DNA of 45,124 nucleotides from Yoonia sp. (GTDB taxonomy: Bacteria > Pseudomonadota > Alphaproteobacteria > Rhodobacterales > Rhodobacteraceae). Location of the stretch: positions 1 through 45,124 of the forward strand of contig NZ_JAFMHJ010000028.1 in assembly GCF_017854565.1 (NCBI RefSeq). The letters run 5' to 3'. The first letter of the stretch is position 1; the number at the start of each line of letters is the position of its first letter. Under the pieces are notes generated by a model. The model had not been told where the DNA came from and did no database searches. It was given only the letters and a program-made list of their open reading frames with translations. Shown here one piece after another: positions 1 through 7,702 of this stretch. The translations under genes were made by a program, and so were the position numbers.

Positions 1-199
1 GAAATCTGTCCGCAAGGTGGCGCGTGCCATTATTTGCGTCATTATGAAATGTGGTCGGAAAAGTGATAATTTTTGTAAAATTTCATTTAATTTATTGCCG
101 ACGTTAATCACCCATTAATGGCATTGTTTGAGATTTGTTAACTGTGCAGAGCGGAACGCGACTGCAGAGCGGTTAACTTTTCCAAAGCGAGTTGCAGGC
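1..199 (+). promoter_or_regulatory. AT-rich leader and promoter region of the polysaccharide locus
   Basis: No gene is recognisable here. Bases 55 to 130 are strikingly AT-rich compared with the GC-rich coding sequence that follows. A perfect 10-bp palindrome, CCATTAATGG, lies at 112-121, about 80 bases before the chosen start of the sugar transferase. An in-frame TTG at 128 could extend that gene upstream. AT-rich promoters with palindromes fit control by a Ros/MucR-type or nucleoid-associated regulator, which is common for exopolysaccharide genes, but no specific binding motif can be assigned. Confidence 0.4.
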
Positions 200-865
200 A
201 TGTTTGATTATCAAAATGACCTCTGCGAGGTCGACGACAGGGCGTTTGGGGCGCTTTCTTTTGACCCCGATACGCGCATATTTCAGCCTTATCTTTTAAA
301 ACGTGCTTTTGATATCGCGGGTGGGCTTTGCCTGCTCGTGCCGCTTGCGTTGGCTGCGGTGTTGTTGGTCATGTGCAACCCATTCTTAAATCGCGGGCCG
401 CTTTTGTTTGTGCAGGACCGGATGGGATTTCACTGCGCGCCATTTGCAGCCTTTAAATTTCGTACGATGTCACAATCGACGCATGCGGTACGCGGTGCGT
501 TTGACCCGCTTGAGACTGACAGGATTACCGGCCTTGGCCATTTCATGCGCAAGACACGGATTGATGAGCTGCCACAGATTATCAATGTGCTGCGCGGCGA
601 GATGAGCCTGATCGGCCCTCGCCCGGACAGCTATGATCATGCCCGTGTGTACCTGCGCGAGGTGCCCGGCTACCGCGACCGCCACCAAATCAAACCGGGG
701 ATCAGCGGGCTGGCGCAAACGGAAATTGGCTATGTTGACGGTCTGGATGGGGTTCAGCGCAAAGTGGCAGCTGATCTGCACTATATTGCCAACGCGTGTT
801 TGCGCTTTGATCTGTGGATCACCTGGCGAACCGTCGTGGTCGTGCTGACGCGGCGTGGTGCCTAA
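200..865 (+). CDS. Initiating sugar transferase (ExoY/WcaJ C-terminal type)
   Basis: Predicted bacterial sugar transferase that moves a sugar-1-phosphate from a nucleotide sugar to undecaprenyl phosphate at the inner membrane. This is the first step of exopolysaccharide repeat-unit assembly. The 221-residue form has a hydrophobic helix near the N-terminus following LLKRAFDIAGG, then KFRTM, then TRIDELPQIINVLRGEMS, IGPRP and KPGISGLAQ, all hallmark motifs of the family. It lacks the extra transmembrane helices of full-length WcaJ, so it is the short ExoY-like form. I chose the ATG at 200 because conserved sequence begins shortly after it; a TTG at 128 would add 24 residues of unlike composition. 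It is the first gene of a polysaccharide locus. Confidence 0.9.
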   Translation: MFDYQNDLCEVDDRAFGALSFDPDTRIFQPYLLKRAFDIAGGLCLLVPLALAAVLLVMCNPFLNRGPLLFVQDRMGFHCAPFAAFKFRTMSQSTHAVRGAFDPLETDRITGLGHFMRKTRIDELPQIINVLRGEMSLIGPRPDSYDHARVYLREVPGYRDRHQIKPGISGLAQTEIGYVDGLDGVQRKVAADLHYIANACLRFDLWITWRTVVVVLTRRGA

Positions 866-958
866 GCGGTTGGCAGACCATATCCAGCGGCGTGTTGCAT
901 GGCCGGGACCCTGCGCGCGCTGCTCCAAGTTATTGGTAAGTTCGGGCCGATAGTCAGG

Positions 959-975
959 ATATTCAACCTGAATAT
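959..975 (+). promoter_or_regulatory. Perfect inverted repeat directly before the ghsA ribosome binding site
   Basis: ATATTCA-ACC-TGAATAT is a perfect 7-bp inverted repeat with a 3-base spacer. It is followed at once by GGAGA (976-980) and the ATG at 986. It could be a DNA operator or, in RNA, a short hairpin adjoining the Shine-Dalgarno sequence. A weak sigma70-like promoter (TTGGTA at 933-938, GGATAT at 957-962) overlaps it. No regulator can be named from the sequence. Confidence 0.5.
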
Positions 976-985
976 GGAGAGCCCG

Positions 986-1243
986 ATGCCTGATCCTTTT
1001 GATTCCGATTATGTGAACCTGACCTCGCCTGCCGTCTCGCACTATGCCGTCATTCCGTCCGATGGCGTTGATTTGCCGGTCCGCCCGCGCGCATTGTTCG
1101 TGAATGTTGCCGGCACTGCCGCACTGCAGGACAAAGATGGCGTCGTAATCAGCTATGATGTCGCTGCGGGTGCGGTGCTCAGCATCCGCCCGGTCCGGGT
1201 CATGGCGACAGGTACCACTGCCCAGCTTGTAGCGTGGTACTAA
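986..1243 (+). CDS. ghsA: GTA head-spike base protein, Rcc01079/GhsA family
   Basis: An 85-residue protein resembling GhsA (Rcc01079) of the R. capsulatus gene transfer agent, the base of the capsid head spike that attaches particles to the recipient capsule. Family-like features are the start MPDPFDSDYVNLTSPA, the central VIPSDGVDLPVRPRALFVNVAGT, and a C-terminal segment with VRVMATGTTA. The start is set by GGAGA five bases upstream; longer in-frame starts from 899 lack a ribosome binding site. The next gene begins one base after the stop, so the pair is co-transcribed. The assignment is from remembered family sequence, not a search. The remaining GTA structural genes are not in this window. 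Confidence 0.75.
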   Translation: MPDPFDSDYVNLTSPAVSHYAVIPSDGVDLPVRPRALFVNVAGTAALQDKDGVVISYDVAAGAVLSIRPVRVMATGTTAQLVAWY

Positions 1244-1244
1244 G

Positions 1245-2840
1245 GTGATCGGTCTGGAGCTTTCCCCCGGTCACATGAAACGCACACAGCCGAATCCGCT
1301 GGCCGCGTTCTTTTCAGCAGGTGGCGGACAGTCGGTCGCCTTGGCAGCGGGGGCTGGGGGCAGCGTGTCTGTCTGGACCGAGATTGCTCCGCACTATGCG
1401 GCCTGTTTACGCCTTGATAACAGCAATGCCGGCACCCGCCTGTCGTGGCGCGAGACGCTGGTGATGGAGTTGCGCAATATATATCCCGTTGGTGACTTTA
1501 CGCTGGCCGGGGCATGGTCGCAGTTGCAATCGTCCGGGTCTGGCCTGTCGGGCAGTTATACGGGTAACCGCGCGGTCAGCACCGCATCGTTGACGGCCAC
1601 CGTGACCGTGACGGTTGATCGTGCCGCCACCTACGATCTGTGGGTACATTTCACCGGGCGCACCGGCGGCGGTTATTGCCGGGTCGAGATTGACGGCGCA
1701 CAGACGCTGGTGAATGAAATTGACGATCCCGCAGAGCTCGGTTTCAAAGCGTTTTCAACGTATGCCGCGATTGATTTGCAGCGGCGGCAATCGGTCAAGG
1801 TGGCCAGTGGACTGCTGGGTAGCCACGACATCACCCTGCGCAGCGGGGGCGCGGCGTCCCCCGGTGGAAATGCAATCATGATTGAGGCCCTGGCGATTTC
1901 AGGTGCTTTGTCGGATCCGCGCATTCTGCCCTCGATGTGGCAGCCGGGCACAGCCTACCAAACTGGTGACGAGGTGCAATATGGTGGGATCTATTACGCC
2001 GCCCGTGCCGATGGCACGAGCGGCGCCACCCCGCCCGGCCATACCGGCGGTATCGGCTCTGATGGCGCGCTGGACTGGCGTGCCGATAACCGGAGCACCT
2101 ATCCGCGTTTTGTCTCAATGGATTATGCGTCAGAACGCGAATATGCCGCGCGCTGTATCGTGGATGGTGCCGCGACGGAATTGGGTGGCCAGACCCATGG
2201 CAATGAGGTCGTGCAATCACGCATCATCACATTGGACGGCAACCCGTGGGTTCCCGATGTGACCGGCAACGGGCTAAGCCTTGGTGCGCAGATCGGGGTG
2301 ACTGAAGCGACGATATGGCAGCACGAAACGGGCGGTGCTATCGCCGATTGCCAACTGACCCGGACCGTCACGCCGGGTGCGGTGCGCCACGAGGTGACGG
2401 TTACCGGCACTGCTGTGCAAGCCAGTTTTGACTGGCTTTATGCCGGGATGGTGCCGATGGTCCGTTGGGATGGCGAAGCTGCAAATACGGTTGTCGATAC
2501 CGTGGCGGTCGCGGATGCGACATCGGTGAGCCTTGCCGATTATGCGGGTGCCTCGGGTGTCAGTCTTGACTACCCTGGCGCGCGCCAGATCGGGATTTCC
2601 GCCACTTTTGACGGGGCGACCCTGCGATATGGTCACGAAGCTGGGCCGTTGCCGGTTTTTGGCAATCTTGTTAACCAATTTGACACCTTTCTGCGGCCAA
2701 ATCTCGATGCCGCTTCTGCGAGCGGCAGCCTTGATTGGAAAGCCAAAGCCTATGTCAAAGGTGGTGCCGCTGGTGGGTTGGTGCTTGGCGCGGGTGACGT
2801 GCTGGGCTTTTTCAGCCGCCACGTACTGCGCATTGACTGA
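1245..2840 (+). CDS. ghsB: GTA head-spike fibre-like protein (Rcc01080/GhsB type) with carbohydrate-binding modules
   Basis: A 531-residue protein downstream of the spike-base gene, the position of the fibre gene ghsB in R. capsulatus. There is no signal peptide or membrane helix. Residues about 84-218 look like a beta-sandwich carbohydrate-binding module (YDLWVHFTGRTGGGYCRVEI). Residues about 232-279 match the CBM5/12-like pattern W-x-GTAY-x2-GD-x-V-x-Y-x-G, ending in SDGALDWR, which is frequent in phage fibres and sugar-binding proteins. The C-terminal half is beta-rich and unassigned. The chosen start is GTG at 1245; an ATG at 1275 is possible but has no clear ribosome binding site. The inferred role is capsule binding by GTA particles. 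A secreted or phage-derived glycan-binding protein is the main alternative. Confidence 0.65.
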   Translation: MIGLELSPGHMKRTQPNPLAAFFSAGGGQSVALAAGAGGSVSVWTEIAPHYAACLRLDNSNAGTRLSWRETLVMELRNIYPVGDFTLAGAWSQLQSSGSGLSGSYTGNRAVSTASLTATVTVTVDRAATYDLWVHFTGRTGGGYCRVEIDGAQTLVNEIDDPAELGFKAFSTYAAIDLQRRQSVKVASGLLGSHDITLRSGGAASPGGNAIMIEALAISGALSDPRILPSMWQPGTAYQTGDEVQYGGIYYAARADGTSGATPPGHTGGIGSDGALDWRADNRSTYPRFVSMDYASEREYAARCIVDGAATELGGQTHGNEVVQSRIITLDGNPWVPDVTGNGLSLGAQIGVTEATIWQHETGGAIADCQLTRTVTPGAVRHEVTVTGTAVQASFDWLYAGMVPMVRWDGEAANTVVDTVAVADATSVSLADYAGASGVSLDYPGARQIGISATFDGATLRYGHEAGPLPVFGNLVNQFDTFLRPNLDAASASGSLDWKAKAYVKGGAAGGLVLGAGDVLGFFSRHVLRID

Positions 2841-2915
2841 TGGGTTTCCTTTCCGCCTCTGCGCCCGGTGGCGTGCAGGCCCCGGATCGGGATTGGGCGC
2901 AAGCGTGGGGCGAAT

Positions 2916-4982
2916 ATGCGGGCAAAGGCAGCGGTTTGGCTGATCATGGCGCTTTGGCCGCTGGCGTTGTCGGGGCAAGAGGCACCGCTGCGCTATAACG
3001 CCTATGGTGCCCCGGGCCTGATCGACATGCCTATCGCCAGCTCTGCCCCGGATGCAGAGCTGGCGTTTTCTATGTCCAGCTTTGCCGGACAGACCCGGAA
3101 TACGGTGACGTTTCAGGCCTCGCCGCGTCTGTCCGCCAGCTTTCGTTATGCCGATCTTGACGATGTTCTGGGTCCGCAGGATGTGTTTTACGACACTATT
3201 CTGGATCGCAGTCTGGCGCTGCATTACAGGTTTTTGGACGCAGGTCCGCACCGCCCGGCTCTGGCGATTGGCGTTACAGATTTCGTGGGAACCGGCATTT
3301 ACAGTGGTGAATATCTGGTTGCGACCACGGCACTGCGCCCAGATATGGCGGCAACGCTGGGGCTTGGCTGGGGGCGCTTCGCGGGCATCGGCGGTTTCCA
3401 TAATCCACTTGGCCCCGCCTTTTCCGAACGACCCGAGCGCGTGTTCGGCCAAGGCGGCACGATGACCCGCAATGCATTCTTTCGCGGCGACGCGGCGCTG
3501 TTCGGGGGGCTTCACTGGCAGGCGTCCGATGCCCTCGGGGTGACGCTGGAATACTCCTCCGACGCATATCCCTATGAAGACGGCACCGCGTTTCATCGCC
3601 GTGTGCCGATCAATATCGGCGTCACCTACGCCCCACAGCCCTCATTGCGACTGTCGGGGCAGTATCTTTATGGGTCCGAACTTGGGGTGCAACTGACCTA
3701 TGTCGTCAACCCGATGCGCCCACCGTACCCAAGCGGCTTTGATCTTGGGCCCGCGCCTGTGCGCCCACGGTCCGCAGGCGGGCAGCCTTCCATGGTTGAC
3801 GTGGGCCCTCTTGCCCGCGCGCTACAGTCCGAGGGGCTGACCCTGCACGGGCTTCGCGCCGATGATGCCATGCTTGCCGTTTCCGTAGAAAACAACAGGT
3901 ACACGACCAGCGCACAGGCCGTTGGCCGCGCCGCCCGCGTGCTGACCCGGATGATCCCAGTTGGGGTCAGCATGGTTGCGATCACCTTGGTGGAAAATGG
4001 GCTGCATGGCCCGCCGATTACGCTCCGCCGCGCCGATCTGGAACTGGCAGAGTATGCCTTGCACGGCAGTGATATCATCGCAGCGGTCGCCGACATTGCC
4101 CTAGAACCCTCGCCACCGCCCGTTATTGCAACCCGCTTCCCGACGTTTTCGTGGGGTATCGGCCCCTATCTGACCCCAAACCTGTTTGACCCCGACAACC
4201 CGCTGCGCGCTGATTTCGGCATGGCGCTTGATGCCCGTTGGGAACCCGCGCCGGGGCTGGTTGCGTCGGCTACATTGCATCAGCGGCTGATCGGCAATCT
4301 GGCCGATGCAACCCGTGTATCAACCTCGGTCTTGCCGCACGTCCGCAGTGATTTCGCCCGTTATGACCGCGAAGGCGATGCTGATATCATGGACCTGACG
4401 CTGGCATGGTACGGCCAGCCATCCGCGACCATCGCAACGCGGCTGACCGCAGGTTTGTTCGAAACGATGTATGGCGGGATTTCGGGCGAAATCCTGTGGC
4501 GTCCGGCAGGCCGTGATCTGGCCTTTGGCGTCGAGGTCAATCAGCTTTGGCAGCGCGACTATGGCGGCGGCCTTGGGTTTTTTGAGGGCGCCATCACCAG
4601 CGGCCACGCCTCGGTCTATTGGCAGATAGGGCAGGGATATCAGGCACAACTGGATGCCGGGCACTATTTGGCGGGCGATTGGGGCGCAACGCTGACACTC
4701 GCGCGCCAGTTTCGGAACGGCTGGTCACTGGGGGCCTTTGCGACTTTCACGGATGTGTCGTTTGCGGACTTCGGCGAAGGTTCCTTTGACAAGGGGTTGA
4801 TGGTGACTGTCCCGCTTTCGTGGATCAGCGGGCAACCCCGCCGCGACGTGATTGCCCGCACGATCCGTCCGGTAACGCGCGATGGCGGCGCCCGCGTGGA
4901 TATTGACGGGCGGTTGTATGCGCTGACCCAACCGTTGACGCCGCAGGCCGTGACCGACACATGGGGAAGTTTCTGGCGATGA
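2916..4982 (+). CDS. YjbH-domain outer-membrane protein
   Basis: A 688-residue exported protein with a signal peptide (hydrophobic AAVWLIMALWPLALSGQ, cleavage near residue 21). It continues directly into the YjbH signature YNAYGAPGLIDMPIA. The body is rich in alternating aromatic and small residues typical of outer-membrane beta strands, for example SLALHYRFLD, LRLSGQYLYGS and ASVYWQIGQGYQAQLDAGHYLAGDWG. YjbH proteins belong to YjbEFGH exopolysaccharide operons and are thought to act in export at the outer membrane. The ATG at 2916 starts the signal peptide; a longer frame from 2868 adds charged residues incompatible with one. It lies 75 bases after ghsB and overlaps the lipoprotein gene yjbF at ATGA. 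Confidence 0.85.
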   Translation: MRAKAAVWLIMALWPLALSGQEAPLRYNAYGAPGLIDMPIASSAPDAELAFSMSSFAGQTRNTVTFQASPRLSASFRYADLDDVLGPQDVFYDTILDRSLALHYRFLDAGPHRPALAIGVTDFVGTGIYSGEYLVATTALRPDMAATLGLGWGRFAGIGGFHNPLGPAFSERPERVFGQGGTMTRNAFFRGDAALFGGLHWQASDALGVTLEYSSDAYPYEDGTAFHRRVPINIGVTYAPQPSLRLSGQYLYGSELGVQLTYVVNPMRPPYPSGFDLGPAPVRPRSAGGQPSMVDVGPLARALQSEGLTLHGLRADDAMLAVSVENNRYTTSAQAVGRAARVLTRMIPVGVSMVAITLVENGLHGPPITLRRADLELAEYALHGSDIIAAVADIALEPSPPPVIATRFPTFSWGIGPYLTPNLFDPDNPLRADFGMALDARWEPAPGLVASATLHQRLIGNLADATRVSTSVLPHVRSDFARYDREGDADIMDLTLAWYGQPSATIATRLTAGLFETMYGGISGEILWRPAGRDLAFGVEVNQLWQRDYGGGLGFFEGAITSGHASVYWQIGQGYQAQLDAGHYLAGDWGATLTLARQFRNGWSLGAFATFTDVSFADFGEGSFDKGLMVTVPLSWISGQPRRDVIARTIRPVTRDGGARVDIDGRLYALTQPLTPQAVTDTWGSFWR

Positions 4983-5554
4983 GATGGCTTTGTCTTGTTT
5001 TTATGCTGTGCAGCTGTGCGACAGCACCCGACCCGGACGTGATGCGCGCGATGCTGACGCCCGAACAAGTCGCGCAATTGCGGGCGCCGATGATTTTTGT
5101 CGTCGCACCGACGCGACGGGTTGCAGCGACCTTGGTGCCGGTTGGTCAGAATGGGGGTGTGCGCACATGGCAGACTCGCGACGGGGTGCAGATCGCGACG
5201 CAGAATGGGCTGGTCATTGCCAGCCGTGGACTGGGATTTGACCTGATGTCTGCTGATATCGGTGGAACCTCTGCCGCGCTGCGCGGTGGCCCGCTCCGCT
5301 ATACCCGTCTGGTCACCTACCTCTCGGGCGATGCGCAAACCATTGTCGTGCCCCAGACCTGCGTGATGACCGCGCAGGGCCGGCAACGGCATCCGGCAAA
5401 CGGCATCCCGGTCAAGGTTTTTGTCGAACGGTGTCAGACGCGCGATTCATTCGAGAACACCTACCACATTGGCCCCGACGGAACGCTTTGGTGGTCGCGG
5501 CAGTGGGTGTCGGCGGGTGTGGGCGCGCTCGAAATTGAGCGGATCAGGCGCTAG
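4979..5554 (+). CDS. YjbF-family lipoprotein
   Basis: A 191-residue exported protein beginning MRWLCLVFMLCSCATAPDPD, a lipoprotein signal peptide with a cysteine in the LCSC box. The remainder is a periplasmic beta-rich domain with the YjbF-type pattern WQTRDGVQIATQNGLVIASRGLG and a later DVYRTR-like region. YjbF accompanies YjbH in exopolysaccharide secretion operons. The start overlaps the yjbH stop (ATGA at 4979-4982), indicating translational coupling. Its stop interlocks with that of the converging wzc-like gene in a CTAG at 5551-5554, leaving no room for a terminator between them. YjbE and YjbG homologues are not seen. Confidence 0.8.
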   Translation: MRWLCLVFMLCSCATAPDPDVMRAMLTPEQVAQLRAPMIFVVAPTRRVAATLVPVGQNGGVRTWQTRDGVQIATQNGLVIASRGLGFDLMSADIGGTSAALRGGPLRYTRLVTYLSGDAQTIVVPQTCVMTAQGRQRHPANGIPVKVFVERCQTRDSFENTYHIGPDGTLWWSRQWVSAGVGALEIERIRR

Positions 5555-7575
5555 TTCTGATAATAGGCCTGCCCGTAATTGGCGAAATACGTACGCCCGT
5601 ACTGTCGCATGCGTATGCCGTCGATCTGCGACAGCACCAACCCGATGCGCGCGGCATTGATGCTATCCAGCTCGCGCAAACCAGCACACACAAGGTCAGC
5701 CGGCGTTTTCTCCCATTGCACCGTGTAAAGCACCGCGTCGGCGTATTGCGCCAGCAGCCGTGCATCGGGCACCGGCAGCACCGGCGGGGCATCCAGCACG
5801 ATAAAATCATAGCTTTGGCGGAGCTGCGCAAGCAGCGCCGCAAATGCCGCACCTGAAAACAGGTCTGCGGGATTATCCCCTGCCGTCCCCGCGCACAGAA
5901 CATCCGCGCCAAGGCCTGCGTCGTGCACGACCGCCTGCGCCAAGGGCGCTCGCCCGCCGATGACACTGTTCAACCCCTGACCATCATTTTGCGCAAAATC
6001 AAAATAGTGACGAAAGGCCCCTTGCCGCAGGTCCGCCTCTATCAGGATCACGGATTTGCCCAAGCCCGCAAGGTTCAGCGCCAAGGCGATGGATTGCGTG
6101 GTTTTGCCCTCGCCGGGGACGCTGGAGGTGGACAGTATGATCTGCGGCGGCCTGCCTTGATCGGCCAACAATAGCGACGTGCGCAGGTTGCGCATCCCCT
6201 CGGCTGTGGCCGACGTGGGTTTGGCGCGCAGATACCCCAACAATTGCCCCCGGCCGTGCCGCGCAATGCGCGGAATCTGCGCGATTACCCTATGTCCCGT
6301 GGCATCTGTCAGTGTCGTGGCATCGGAAAAGCCGCGGCGCAACGCCTGCCGCGTCAGGACCAGCGCCACACCGGCCAGCCCCCCCAGCAGGCCCGCTATC
6401 GCAAGGATCAGCATCTTGCGCGGGGCCACATATTTCCCGACGCTCGCCGCGGCCAGCACCCGACTGTCGGGGTTCTGCAACCCGCGCTGGATGCTGGTTT
6501 GCTGTAGTCGGGCAAGAAAGGTTTCATAAATCACGCGGGTCGCATCGGATTCGCGGCGCAGCTGTTGCAACTGGACCAATCCGGCGGATTGATCGGCCAG
6601 TTGCGTGTTCAAACTGGTTTGAAAGACACGCAGCGCCGCCACCTGATTGCCATAACGCTGGACCTCCGCCGTCAGCCGGTCGCGCCGTTGCGGGCGATCC
6701 GTGGCCGCCACGACCTCGGTTTGGCTGTCCAACCGCCGCAGTTGGGCCTGCGCCGCCTGTAGATCGTCCTGCGTGGCGTTCAGCCGCTCTTGGGTTTCCA
6801 CCGCTTGCCGGCTCAGCGCGTCCAGCACGACATCATCGTGTACCCGCGCCGTGGCGATCAGGTTATTGACGGCGGTTTCTTTGCTTTCCAGCTGCAATTG
6901 CAGTGCGTAAACTCGCTCGGACAACCACGTCACGGCAGTTTCCGTCGCGGCATGTTTTCCCGCCACCTGATCGGCCAGATAGACCTGCGCCAGCGTATTG
7001 GCGATCAGCGCTGATTTGTCCGGTGTCCCGGTCGTCGCGGTGATGTTGAAAATATAAGTGTCCCGGCTGGTGCCTGCACGTATCGCAACCGTCAGATTTT
7101 CGACGGTTTTTTCCAGCACCGCAGCCTTGTCCGGCACCGCTGCTATCTGCCCGCTCAGCAGGTCGCGCAACCGGGTCCGCAGGCCGATGACGGACAGCGG
7201 GGCGACCGGCACCAAATAGCGATTGAATTCCGCGTCGCGGGTCAGATCAAGCGTGTTGACGACCTGGGTCATCAAATGTTTGGATTGTAGAATGGCGACT
7301 TGGGTGTTGATGCTGGTCTGATCGGTCGCAATGCCCGCCGCCACCTGCTCGATATCGAAAACCGGCCCCGATGCCGCGTCAATTTCCAGCGTGGCGGTGG
7401 CCGCAAACTTGGGCTGGGCCATGGCAAAGGCATAGTATCCCGCAGCAAACAGTGCCAGCGCGATGCTGGCACCGATGATCAGCTTGCCGTGCCAGACGAC
7501 CCACAACAGGCCCATGATATCCAGCGGCTCAATCCGCTGAATTTTTAGCGATGTGTCTGCGATAAGTGTTGCCAT
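5551..7575 (-). CDS. Wzc/ExoP-type chain-length regulator and tyrosine autokinase
   Basis: A 674-residue polysaccharide co-polymerase fused to a bacterial tyrosine kinase. The order is N-terminal helix (about 31-52), Wzz-type periplasmic domain with coiled coils (about 200-345), second helix (about 388-407) and cytoplasmic P-loop kinase. Kinase motifs are Walker A SSVPGEGKTT (484-493), Walker A' VILIEADLR (509-517) and Walker B FIVLDAPPVL (591-600). The C-terminus has the autophosphorylated tyrosine cluster: Y659, Y663, Y667, Y671 and Y672. Such proteins control polymer length and export with Wza; no wza is in this window. The gene opposes its neighbours: it converges on yjbF and diverges from the flippase gene. 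Confidence 0.93.
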   Translation of the reverse strand: MATLIADTSLKIQRIEPLDIMGLLWVVWHGKLIIGASIALALFAAGYYAFAMAQPKFAATATLEIDAASGPVFDIEQVAAGIATDQTSINTQVAILQSKHLMTQVVNTLDLTRDAEFNRYLVPVAPLSVIGLRTRLRDLLSGQIAAVPDKAAVLEKTVENLTVAIRAGTSRDTYIFNITATTGTPDKSALIANTLAQVYLADQVAGKHAATETAVTWLSERVYALQLQLESKETAVNNLIATARVHDDVVLDALSRQAVETQERLNATQDDLQAAQAQLRRLDSQTEVVAATDRPQRRDRLTAEVQRYGNQVAALRVFQTSLNTQLADQSAGLVQLQQLRRESDATRVIYETFLARLQQTSIQRGLQNPDSRVLAAASVGKYVAPRKMLILAIAGLLGGLAGVALVLTRQALRRGFSDATTLTDATGHRVIAQIPRIARHGRGQLLGYLRAKPTSATAEGMRNLRTSLLLADQGRPPQIILSTSSVPGEGKTTQSIALALNLAGLGKSVILIEADLRQGAFRHYFDFAQNDGQGLNSVIGGRAPLAQAVVHDAGLGADVLCAGTAGDNPADLFSGAAFAALLAQLRQSYDFIVLDAPPVLPVPDARLLAQYADAVLYTVQWEKTPADLVCAGLRELDSINAARIGLVLSQIDGIRMRQYGRTYFANYGQAYYQN

Positions 7576-7702
7576 GATGCCCGATTACCTTGCTTTTCAA
7601 GCAATTCATCACATCCAGGTTAACCTTAAATTAATTCAGATGAATGACCACTGAACCCCAGCGCGGTTTGGTTAACGCCGCAGCGGACAAGCGGGCGGAA
7701 TC
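7576..7702. promoter_or_regulatory. Divergent promoter region between the wzc-like and flippase genes
   Basis: This 127-base spacer separates divergently transcribed polysaccharide genes and must hold both promoters. It is locally AT-rich (around 7619-7645, GGTTAACCTTAAATTAATTC) and contains the inverted pair GCTT-TTC-AAGC near the wzc-like start. A second GGTTAAC lies near 7670. No convincing shared operator with the 1-199 promoter region could be defined by eye. Confidence 0.45.

Noticed and set aside
986..2840. A complete prophage or a full GTA structural gene cluster
   Set aside because: Only the two spike-type genes are present. There is no terminase, portal, capsid, tail or integrase gene in the window.
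2274..3596. 440-codon minus-strand frame opposite ghsB and yjbH
   Set aside because: Composition is biased to Arg, Gln and His with no recognisable motif, and it is antisense to two well-supported genes.
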